Of a stretch of 6,098 nucleotides of DNA, positions 1 to 4,442 are shown in pieces. Numbering within the stretch: the stretch's first letter is position 1; each line of letters begins with the position of its first letter. The position numbers and the translations under genes were made by a program. Source of the stretch: DAOTVC01 sp034437215. GTDB taxonomy: Bacteria > Chloroflexota > Anaerolineae > B4-G1 > SLSP01. The stretch lies in the NCBI GenBank assembly GCA_034437215.1, contig DAOTVC010000167.1, positions 1 through 6,098 on the forward strand. The letters are read 5' to 3'. Below the pieces are notes generated by a model. That model made no database searches, was not told the origin of the DNA, and saw nothing but the letters and a program-made list of their open reading frames with translations.

Positions 1-793
1 GGTGTGGGGGTGGGGGTGGGCGTGGGCGGGACGTCGGGCAGCTGAGGGCTGAGGTGCACGGTGATGGTGGAGTAGGAGGCGCGGTCGTAGAGGTAGTTCA
101 TCCGCCCCTGCACCTGCTCGATCTGCCCGTCGACCGTGGAGAGCTCGGCATTCACCTTGAGGGCCTCCTCGACATCCTCGGCCTGTTCGAGGAACTCGCG
201 GATGCGATCCCGCGTCGCCTCCAGGTTGCGCAGGCGGGACTCCAGGTCCACGTACTCGTCGGTGACGTCCTGACCCGACGCCGTCTCGTTGAGGACCTTG
301 ACGGAGAGGTCGCGCAGCCGCCGCATGGTCATCTCGAAGCGGTCGACGGGGACGGCGAGGTTGACGTCCGCGTACTTGTAGCTCTCGTCTAGCCAATCCT
401 CGTACCAGATGCGGGAGCTGATGATGTAGCCGCCGCTGTCGGCGATGACCTGGGTGAGCCGGTCGAGGGCGATGTCGGTCTCCTCCACCATCAGGCTCAC
501 GTTGGCGTCCTTGACGATGAGGCGGTTCACCCGGTAGGTGGAGGGGAGGACGTTGCCGCTGCCCTGAGCGGCGGCGTAGGTGGGCGCGGGGGTGGCGAGG
601 GGCTTGCCGCCGCCATGGGTTCTTCGGTCGCCTCTTCGGTCTCCAAAGGGGCGCCGGGCGTCGCCGTCACCACGACCGTCTCACCCTCCTGCGTCACCAC
701 CACCGTCATCACCTCCGGTGTAGGCGCGCCACAGCCGGCAGCCACGAGCAGCACCAACAGCACGAACGACAACCAACGTAGGGACTTGAACAT
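1..793 (-). CDS. DUF4349-family lipoprotein, frameshifted, 3' end off the window
   Basis: Predicted envelope lipoprotein of the DUF4349 family; its molecular role is not established. The start is the ATG at 793, after a strong AAGGAGGAG site. Residues 1-20 form a signal peptide (MFKSLRW, then a Leu/Val core) ending in VAAG-C21, a slightly atypical lipobox. A Thr/Val/Glu-rich linker follows (VVVTQEGETVVVTATP, ETEEATEEP). That frame ends at TGA 529-527. The conserved domain continues in the -1 frame, open from about 680 to position 1, with recognisable pieces: RLIVKDANVSLMVEE, GGYIISSRIWYEDW, VNLAVPVDRFE, DVTDEYVDLESRLRN, a coiled-coil-like helix (TRDRIREFLEQAEDVEEALK), GQIEQVQGRMNYLYDRASYS and TITVHL. 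It then enters a (Thr-Pro)n linker at the window edge. Family members often end in a membrane helix, which would lie outside. The frameshift may be real or a one-base sequence error. The domain identity is from memory of the family, not a search. Confidence 0.85.
527..680 (-). other. Zone containing a -1 frameshift in the DUF4349 gene
   Basis: The signal-peptide frame has codons starting at positions equal to 1 modulo 3 and stops at 529-527. The DUF4349 frame starts at positions equal to 2 modulo 3 and is closed upstream by TGA at 683-681. The switch must therefore lie between these two stops. Composition points to about 600-620: upstream of it the first frame reads the natural linker TEEATEEP, and downstream the second frame reads KPLATPAPTYAAAQGSGNV. 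Restoring one base near the TT at 604-605 would give a smooth EEPMAAAKPLATPAP reading. Low-complexity GCC repeats and C-runs around the junction are typical places for base-call errors. Confidence 0.8.
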
Positions 794-797
794 GATT

Positions 798-806
798 CTC
801 CTCCTT
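798..806 (-). promoter_or_regulatory. Ribosome binding site of the DUF4349 gene
   Basis: The minus strand reads AAGGAGGAG, then AATC, then the ATG at 793. This near-ideal Shine-Dalgarno sequence fixes the start and supports the signal-peptide frame as the true beginning of the gene, despite the later frameshift. Confidence 0.85.
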
Positions 807-936
807 GCATGAATGGATGGTTTCTCTACTCGTTACATGCAGGGAGGCGGGGAAAGGTTCACGGAATCGTCAAAAATAGAGGTTTTGGTAGGGGGTTGCT
901 CTGGCCTTCGACCGGGGCTACGAGGTTGCGGATGAG
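807..936. other. Non-coding leader, no gene seen
   Basis: This is part of the 332-bp gap between the radical SAM stop (1126) and the DUF4349 start (793). It is more A/T-rich than the genes. The minus strand holds a TTGACG hexamer (revcomp of about 867-872), but no good -10 box lies 16-18 bp further on, so no promoter is called. I see no coding pattern on either strand. Confidence 0.5.
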
Positions 937-997
937 ACGTAAAACGTGAAACGTGAAACGTGAGGTAGTCATCACGTTTCACGCGGGTTGTTACCCG
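937..997. repeat. GTGAAAC heptamer hairpin, copy 1, with a small adjoining hairpin
   Basis: Tandem heptamers run on the plus strand: GTAAAAC (939-945), GTGAAAC (946-952), GTGAAAC (953-959), then GTGAGGT. The last part forms a perfect 12-bp inverted repeat, 952-963 with 972-983, and an 8-nt loop (964-971). A second small stem abuts it: CGGGT (984-988) with ACCCG (993-997), loop 4 nt. The block lies 143 nt past the radical SAM stop and 144 bp upstream of the DUF4349 start. There is no clear T-run on the minus strand after it, so it is not a classic intrinsic terminator. A related copy lies at 3968-4014. Confidence 0.85.
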
Positions 998-1040
998 TCC
1001 CTGGAGGGTATCCGTAGGAGCGCCGCCCTCTGGTCAAGGA

Positions 1041-1092
1041 CTGAAAGCGAAATAACTTGGGCATTGTAGATGTCTTTCAGAAGCGCTTTCAG
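1041..1092. repeat. 9-bp inverted repeat downstream of the radical SAM gene
   Basis: CTGAAAGCG (1041-1049) is the reverse complement of CGCTTTCAG (1084-1092), with 34 nt between. A second CTTTCAG (1074-1080) could pair with the same left arm as an alternative. It begins 33 nt after the radical SAM stop codon on the minus strand, so it may help end that transcript or protect its 3' end. The loop is long and no U-tract follows, so this is a weak candidate. Confidence 0.35.
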
Positions 1093-1125
1093 TTTGCTCG
1101 TGCTCAACTGATTGAATTCGCGTTC

Positions 1126-2226
1126 TTAAGACCCCTCCGGCGCGCGCCAGTTGGCCCGGAGCCAGGGCTCCGGCTCCGCGGGAGAGCCGAAGCAGACCTC
1201 GGCGGCGGCGCGGCAGCCCGCCCGGCACCGCTCCAGGTCCGGGCAGGGCTTGCAGATCTCGGGCACGGCGGCGGTAAAGGCGCGCAGGGCGGGGCTCGCC
1301 AGGATCTCCGCCATCGTCTGGGTGCGGAAGTCGCCCAGGAGGGTGGCGCTGTGGTTGCAGGGGCGCACCCGCCCGTCGGGTCCCAGGGTGGGGTAGGCGT
1401 TCTCCCGGCCCGCCGAGCAGAAGCCGAAGTGGACGCGGCGGTAGAGGGAGGTGTCGAGCAGGCAGGGCATGATGGGGATGGAGGCGGAGGCCAGCAGGTC
1501 GTAGGTCGCTGCCAGCTCGTCGACGACGACCAGCGCCTCGCGCACCTGCTCGACGGTGGGCATCAGGTCGAGGTGCCTGGCCCCCTCGCCGCCGGGGTTG
1601 AACCGATTGAACATCACCGCCCGGGCTCCGAGGGCGATGACCAGCTCCAGCGCCTCGCGTACCTGCGCCACGTTCTCCCGGGTGGCGACGAAGACGCCGC
1701 ACCAGGTCGCCCCAACGCGGTAGAGGCGCGTCATCGCCTCCAGCGCTCCCTCCCAGCTGCCGGGAAGGCGGGTGAGGGCCTCGTGGGTCGCGGCGTCGCT
1801 CCCCAGCAGGGTGAGCTCGAACATCCCCACGCCGTGCTCCCTGCAGAAGGCGAGCGTTTCGGCGGTGAGCAGCTGCCCGTTGGTGATGAGGACGCTCTCC
1901 ATCCCCCGCCGGTGGCAGAAGGCGAGGATCTCGCGGAAGCCGGGGTGGAGCAGGGGCTCGCCGCCGGAGAAGGTCACCCGCCGGCAGCCGGTCTCCTCCT
2001 GGAGCTTCTCGATGAGCGCGCACCAGCCCGCGGCGTCGAGCAGCTCGCTCTCCAGGGCGAAGCCCTGCTTCCAGGCGTTGTAGCAGTAGCGGCAGCTCTG
2101 GTTGCAGTGCGGGGTGAGCTCCAGGATGAAGTGGGGGCCCGCCGTGGAGGACCAGCGCCCGGTGAGCCGGGCGCGCTCCCGCTCCAGGGACTCCCGCCAG
2201 CCGACGAGCCTCCGCTTGAGGGACAC
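1126..2226 (-). CDS. Radical SAM/SPASM domain enzyme, probable peptide or protein modification
   Basis: Cytosolic radical S-adenosylmethionine enzyme of 366 residues. I chose the GTG start at 2226 because AAGGAG lies 6 nt before it; the 36 codons upstream in frame cover a phased 8-bp repeat, which does not behave like coding sequence. The N-terminal radical SAM core has CNQSCRYCYN (C41, C45, C48), which binds the cluster that cleaves SAM, and the FSGGEP motif (about residues 86-91). Strand-like segments VLITNGQLL and FELTLLGSD follow. The C-terminal SPASM region has all seven expected cysteines: C270 (FCSAGRE), C290 (GRVRPCNH), C325 and C328 (CKPC), C334, C338 and C345, enough for two auxiliary 4Fe-4S clusters. 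Many members mature ribosomal peptides or activate enzymes (PqqE- and anSME-like groups). No typical precursor peptide sits beside it, so the substrate is unknown. It is separately transcribed, with long gaps on both sides. Confidence 0.93.
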   Translation of the reverse strand: MSLKRRLVGWRESLERERARLTGRWSSTAGPHFILELTPHCNQSCRYCYNAWKQGFALESELLDAAGWCALIEKLQEETGCRRVTFSGGEPLLHPGFREILAFCHRRGMESVLITNGQLLTAETLAFCREHGVGMFELTLLGSDAATHEALTRLPGSWEGALEAMTRLYRVGATWCGVFVATRENVAQVREALELVIALGARAVMFNRFNPGGEGARHLDLMPTVEQVREALVVVDELAATYDLLASASIPIMPCLLDTSLYRRVHFGFCSAGRENAYPTLGPDGRVRPCNHSATLLGDFRTQTMAEILASPALRAFTAAVPEICKPCPDLERCRAGCRAAAEVCFGSPAEPEPWLRANWRAPEGS

Positions 2227-2232
2227 GTCACA

Positions 2233-2238
2233 CTCCTT
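2233..2238 (-). promoter_or_regulatory. Ribosome binding site that sets the GTG start of the radical SAM gene
   Basis: The minus strand reads AAGGAG, then TGTGAC, then GTG at 2226. Earlier in-frame ATGs (2334, 2298, 2286) lack a comparable site, so the GTG start giving 366 residues is preferred over the longer 402-residue reading. Confidence 0.75.
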
Positions 2239-2243
2239 CGGGA

Positions 2244-2275
2244 TTAGTCGTTTAGTCTCGTAGTCTGATAGTGTT
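2244..2275 (-). promoter_or_regulatory. Four phased 8-bp direct repeats just upstream of the radical SAM ribosome binding site
   Basis: On the plus strand TAGT recurs at 2245, 2253, 2261 and 2269, exactly 8 bp apart. The units are TTAGTCGT, TTAGTCTC, GTAGTCTG and ATAGTGTT; the first three share TAGTC. In the messenger this is four ACTA units ending about 5 nt before AAGGAG. Eight is not a multiple of three, which argues against coding. It could be a protein-binding operator or an RNA site controlling translation. The function is inference. Confidence 0.5.
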
Positions 2276-2396
2276 GCTTCACACATGATGGGATGCATAT
2301 ACCAACCGCAGATCACTCTGTGGCTCCGCGGCACATCCCATCAGCACGCGCAGCGGCGACAGTTGCTTAGGTCGCGGTCCAGGCTGACTTCAGCGG

Positions 2397-2418
2397 CCCC
2401 TCCCCCTGCCCCCTCCCC
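2397..2418 (-). other. G-quadruplex motif on the minus strand
   Basis: The plus strand has C-runs of 4, 5, 5 and 4 (2397-2400, 2402-2406, 2409-2413, 2415-2418) separated by 1, 2 and 1 nt. The minus strand therefore carries four G-runs with very short loops. It lies about 170 bp upstream of the radical SAM start, on the sense strand of that gene. The last C-runs also form the left arm of the hairpin at 2409-2446, so the two structures compete. Confidence 0.55.
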
Positions 2419-2446
2419 TGCGGCGCTGCGCGCCGTGGGGAGGGGG
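2409..2446. repeat. GC-rich imperfect hairpin
   Basis: A perfect 10-bp outer stem pairs CCCCCTCCCC (2409-2418) with GGGGAGGGGG (2437-2446). A small internal loop (TG against T) is followed by a 6-bp inner stem, CGGCGC (2421-2426) with GCGCCG (2430-2435), and a 3-nt loop. It is the first of three consecutive stem-loops in the gap between the cyclase and radical SAM genes. There is no adjoining T-run on either strand, so termination is not the obvious role. Confidence 0.7.
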
Positions 2447-2461
2447 AGTTCTATGTTAGTG

Positions 2462-2506
2462 GGGGTTGCGCGGCGCCATAGCGCCGCGCAACCCCTTTTA
2501 AAAAAT
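2462..2506 (+). terminator. Perfect 15-bp stem-loop with a short T-run, terminator-like on the plus strand
   Basis: GGGGTTGCGCGGCGC (2462-2476) pairs perfectly with 2481-2495 around a 4-nt CATA loop. TTTT and then AAAAAA follow at 2496-2505. Read on the plus strand this looks like an intrinsic terminator with a minimal T-run, yet no plus-strand gene is seen in the window. On the minus strand the T-rich side precedes the stem. It could block antisense transcription or be part of a repeat element. Confidence 0.5.
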
Positions 2507-2566
2507 CCCCTTCCCCCGCACGTTGTACCTGACACCAGAGGCCAAGACGCGGTGCGGGGGAAGGGG
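2507..2566. repeat. 15-bp perfect inverted repeat with a 30-nt spacer
   Basis: CCCCTTCCCCCGCAC (2507-2521) is the exact reverse complement of 2552-2566. The 30-nt spacer (2522-2551) is of ordinary composition. The arms are long for chance, though their low complexity makes chance matches easier. It starts one base after the terminator-like element, so three inverted repeats stand in series between 2409 and 2566. Confidence 0.7.
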
Positions 2567-2578
2567 CAGGGGATGGGG
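2556..2578 (+). other. G-quadruplex motif on the plus strand
   Basis: Four G-runs of 5, 4, 4 and 4 (2556-2560, 2563-2566, 2569-2572, 2575-2578) are separated by 2-nt loops (AA, CA, AT). This meets the standard four-run pattern with room to spare. Its first two runs are also the right arm of the inverted repeat at 2507-2566. With the minus-strand motif at 2397-2418 it brackets the terminator-like stem-loop. Confidence 0.6.
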
Positions 2579-2655
2579 TCCTACAAACGAGAACATCACT
2601 TGACGTGTGAAAGAACAGTAGTCATATAGTTATTTCCGCGTCGGTTGCGCAGCGG
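2579..2655. other. Intergenic stretch, no feature seen
   Basis: This A/T-richer piece of the 491-bp gap lies between the structured block and the hairpin behind the cyclase gene. The open frames that cross the gap (about 2285-2629 plus, 2341-2535 minus) run through inverted repeats, have no recognisable protein character and no good ribosome binding site, so I call no gene here. Confidence 0.5.
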
Positions 2656-2691
2656 CTCACACCCCAGCCGTGCTCGCTGCCGGGGTGTGAG
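2656..2691 (-). terminator. Possible terminator hairpin behind the adenylate cyclase gene
   Basis: CTCACACCCC (2656-2665) pairs perfectly with GGGGTGTGAG (2682-2691) across a 16-nt loop. On the minus strand it begins 26 nt after the cyclase stop codon (2720-2718), the usual place for a transcript-ending hairpin. No U-tract follows, so it may instead stabilise the 3' end or act with a termination factor. Confidence 0.45.
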
Positions 2692-2717
2692 GTGCCTCCT
2701 CTGTCCCATCGTATCTC

Positions 2718-3812
2718 CTAGGAGCGCCGGGGACCCAGGCGGCGCCAGAGGGACTTGAGCCAGCCCGCCGGGGCCTCGGTGGGTGGGGCGGCGGGCTCCT
2801 GAAGCTGCACCCGGTAGCCCACGACACTCTCCTCGAGCCCGCGGAGGGGCGCGTTGAAGCTCTCCACGGCGTGTCCGGCGATGAGATCCTGCACCCCCTC
2901 GCCCGCGAAGATGGGCTGGGTCAGGACGAGGTCGCCCCCCCGGGCGAGGTGGCTGACCCGCGAGGCGACGTTGACCGAGGTGCCGAAGTAGTCCAGGCGC
3001 TCGTCGAGGGTCACGACGATCATGGGGCCGGCGTGGACGCCGACCTTGAGGACGAGGCGTTGTCCCTTTCCGAGCCCGTGCTGGCGGTTGAAGGTCTCCA
3101 GGCGCTCGTGAGCCCCCATACCGGCGCGCACTGCCTGCTCCTCGGAGACGAAGACCGCCATCACGCCGTCCCCGATGGTCTTGACGACGGCCCCCTCCGC
3201 CTCCTGGATGGCCTCGAAGATGACGTTGTAGTGCTCGCGCACCAGCTGGAAGGCCCGCGGGTCACCGCTGCGGGCGTAGAGGGCGGTACTGCCCGTCAGG
3301 TCGGAGAACCAGACCACCATGCGCTGCACCTCCAGGTACTCCTCGGGCGGCAGGGTCTCGTGCCGGGCCCAGTCGGCGAAGGGCTGGATCGTCAGCAGCT
3401 CGTGGGCCAGCGTCGGTGGGTAGGAGGTGCGCAGGGAGGTCTCGAAGTCGGCGTCGCGCTTCTCCGGAGGGAGGGGGCGCAGCCGGGGGTGGGGGGAGAA
3501 GGTGGCGTGGGCCTCGCCATCGAGGTGAATGATGAACTCCCCGCCGCACATGGGGCAGACCTGGTCGTGGGAAGCTTGACGGAGCCAGCCGCTGCGCAGC
3601 TCCCCGATCCCCCCGCACATGGGGCACTCCAGCTCCCAGTGCAGCACCGTATCGCCCTCGAACATCCCGTCGACGAGGGCCTCCAGCACCGGTCGATAAG
3701 GCAGGTAGAGCGTCTGGGAAAGATGGCGGGGCAGGATGCGGTAGACGGCCCGCGCCTCGGCTGTCTGCAGGTAGTCGTGAACTCGATCTTGGGTCGGTGG
3801 GTTTTCGGTCAT
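2718..3812 (-). CDS. Class III adenylate cyclase with N-terminal zinc-ribbon-like region (DUF5939 type)
   Basis: Predicted soluble enzyme of 364 residues making cAMP from ATP. The C-terminal catalytic domain (about 162-338) has every expected residue: metal-binding D171 (WFSDLTGST) and D215 (KTIGDGVMAVF), purine-selecting K211 and D274 (LDYFG), and transition-state N281 and R285 (SVNVASR). The K/D pair favours ATP over GTP (family knowledge). The N-terminal part (about 20-150) resembles DUF5939, which commonly precedes such cyclases: YRPVLEALVDGMFEG, LHWELECPMCGG, QVCPMCGGEF and ATFSPHPRLRPLP. Four cysteines in two CPMC pairs (C63, C66, C86, C89) suggest a zinc ribbon that may sense metal, redox state or a partner. 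There is no membrane helix or signal peptide. The C-terminus is a short basic tail (WLKSLWRRLGPRRS). The start is set by AAGGAG 5 nt before the ATG. Gaps of 241 and 491 bp flank it, so it is likely monocistronic. Confidence 0.93.
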   Translation of the reverse strand: MTENPPTQDRVHDYLQTAEARAVYRILPRHLSQTLYLPYRPVLEALVDGMFEGDTVLHWELECPMCGGIGELRSGWLRQASHDQVCPMCGGEFIIHLDGEAHATFSPHPRLRPLPPEKRDADFETSLRTSYPPTLAHELLTIQPFADWARHETLPPEEYLEVQRMVVWFSDLTGSTALYARSGDPRAFQLVREHYNVIFEAIQEAEGAVVKTIGDGVMAVFVSEEQAVRAGMGAHERLETFNRQHGLGKGQRLVLKVGVHAGPMIVVTLDERLDYFGTSVNVASRVSHLARGGDLVLTQPIFAGEGVQDLIAGHAVESFNAPLRGLEESVVGYRVQLQEPAAPPTEAPAGWLKSLWRRLGPRRS

Positions 3813-3817
3813 TGGGT

Positions 3818-3823
3818 CTCCTT
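3818..3823 (-). promoter_or_regulatory. Ribosome binding site of the cyclase gene
   Basis: The minus strand reads AAGGAG, then ACCCA, then the ATG at 3812. The strong match and 5-nt spacing support this start. Confidence 0.75.
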
Positions 3824-3846
3824 GGAAAGAAAGTGAGAAGGGATAG

Positions 3847-3863
3847 GGGATCAGGGATCAGGG
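3847..3863. repeat. Short GGGATCA tandem repeat
   Basis: GGGATCA occurs twice in tandem and is followed by GGG, giving 2.4 copies of a 7-bp unit on the plus strand in the cyclase leader. It is too short to assign a role, but heptamer periodicity also marks the nearby GTGAAAC hairpin. Confidence 0.4.
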
Positions 3864-3967
3864 CCTGCTATGGAGTGCCCCCTCTGATCCGCACCCTTCT
3901 TGGGATGCGTTGCATACCTTTACCGGCGAACTCATTTGGATCTCTTTCACTTGAGTTAAATCGAGGT

Positions 3968-4014
3968 GTGAAACGTGAAACGCAAAGCGTGAGATCTTCA
4001 CGCTTTGCGTTTCA
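3968..4014. repeat. GTGAAAC heptamer hairpin, copy 2
   Basis: Heptamers on the plus strand are GTGAAAC (3968-3974), GTGAAAC (3975-3981), GCAAAGC (3982-3988) and GTGAGAT. They lead into a perfect 17-bp inverted repeat, 3976-3992 with 3998-4014, around a 5-nt GATCT loop. On the minus strand the stem begins 39 nt after the stop of the Cys-Tyr protein gene and could end the A2M operon transcript, though no U-tract follows. It shares its layout with the copy at 937-983, and its variant heptamer is matched by compensating changes in the other arm. Confidence 0.85.
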
Positions 4015-4053
4015 GCCACGGATAGCTTCGAACTGAGTTGAAACACACCCCAC

Positions 4054-4419
4054 TCATTGTTTGGTCAGCTCTGATGACACGGCGGCGGGGAAGCGCCCCT
4101 GGGCCAGGAGGCGGTCGCGCAGCTCCCCGCGCGATTCGGGTTTGGGCGTCGCCGTAGGCGTGGACAGCGGCGATTCGAGCGGGGAGACCGTGAGCGTGTA
4201 GCACATCGGGGAGGGGGTCGGGCTCTCCTCGATCACCGCCTCGTAGCACTCGACGATGACGGTGGGCTCCTCGGTGACCGGGAGAGGCTCGTAGCAGGTG
4301 GGCTGGATCCAGGTGCGGCCCGCGCGCAGCAGGCTGCAAGCCGTCGTCACGACGAAGGCGAGACCCGAGACGATCGTCAGGCGCACCCGCTGGCGCACTG
4401 TCAGCTCCCTGGACTTCAT
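4054..4419 (-). CDS. Small secreted or lipid-anchored protein with three Cys-Tyr motifs
   Basis: Protein of 121 residues with no function I can name. A basic start (KSR, RQRVR) and a hydrophobic stretch (LTIVSGLAFVVTTA, residues 14-27) end at C28. This looks like a signal peptide, possibly a lipoprotein one, but the Thr at -3 departs from the usual lipobox. The mature part is rich in Pro, Thr, Glu and Val, with three Cys-Tyr motifs about 15 residues apart: C42-Y43 (PTCYEPLPV), C58-Y59 (VECYEAVIE) and C73-Y74 (PMCYTLTVS). A Thr/Pro spacer (STPTATPKP) leads to a charged, probably helical tail (RGELRDRLLAQGRF). The ATG at 4419 has AAAGGAG 8 nt before it and lies 23 nt past the A2M stop, so co-transcription is very likely. 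The long open frame reading through this gene from 5565 is a shadow upstream of 4419. It could be an accessory to the A2M protein or a modified peptide substrate. Confidence 0.8.
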   Translation of the reverse strand: MKSRELTVRQRVRLTIVSGLAFVVTTACSLLRAGRTWIQPTCYEPLPVTEEPTVIVECYEAVIEESPTPSPMCYTLTVSPLESPLSTPTATPKPESRGELRDRLLAQGRFPAAVSSELTKQ

Positions 4420-4427
4420 CACGGACA

Positions 4428-4434
4428 CTCCTTT
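4428..4434 (-). promoter_or_regulatory. Ribosome binding site of the Cys-Tyr protein gene
   Basis: The minus strand reads AAAGGAG, 8 nt before the ATG at 4419 and wholly inside the 23-nt gap after the A2M stop codon. It shows that the small gene is translated independently within the shared transcript. Confidence 0.8.
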
Positions 4435-4442
4435 CTTCGAGG

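Noticed and set aside
1..30. G-rich stretch at the window start that fits a quadruplex pattern
   Set aside because: It is the antisense of a (Thr-Pro)n coding linker in the DUF4349 gene, so the G-runs are explained by codon use.
813..900. TTGACG on the minus strand as a -35 box for the DUF4349 gene
   Set aside because: No acceptable -10 hexamer occurs 16-18 bp downstream, and an alternative sigma-factor reading (GTGAACC to GTAACG) was too weak to call.
937..997. Heptamer repeats as a CRISPR array or replication iterons
   Set aside because: Units are 7 bp with no spacers, there are no cas or replication genes, and the hairpin layout explains the repetition better.
1057..2247. Long plus-strand open frame of 396 codons
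   Set aside because: It is the antisense shadow of the radical SAM gene. It is made of Gly/Ala/Glu/Arg-rich low-complexity sequence, typical of high-GC codon bias, and shows no motif.
2227..2334. N-terminal 36-codon extension of the radical SAM gene from the ATG at 2334
   Set aside because: No ribosome binding site is seen at its ATGs, the segment contains an 8-bp phased repeat, and a strong AAGGAG precedes the GTG at 2226.
2285..2629. Small open frames across the 491-bp gap (plus 114 codons, minus 64 codons)
   Set aside because: They pass straight through inverted repeats and G/C runs, have no good ribosome binding site and no plausible protein composition.
2871..3836. Plus-strand open frame of 321 codons opposite the cyclase
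   Set aside because: The opposite strand encodes a cyclase with every catalytic residue; this frame has no family character.
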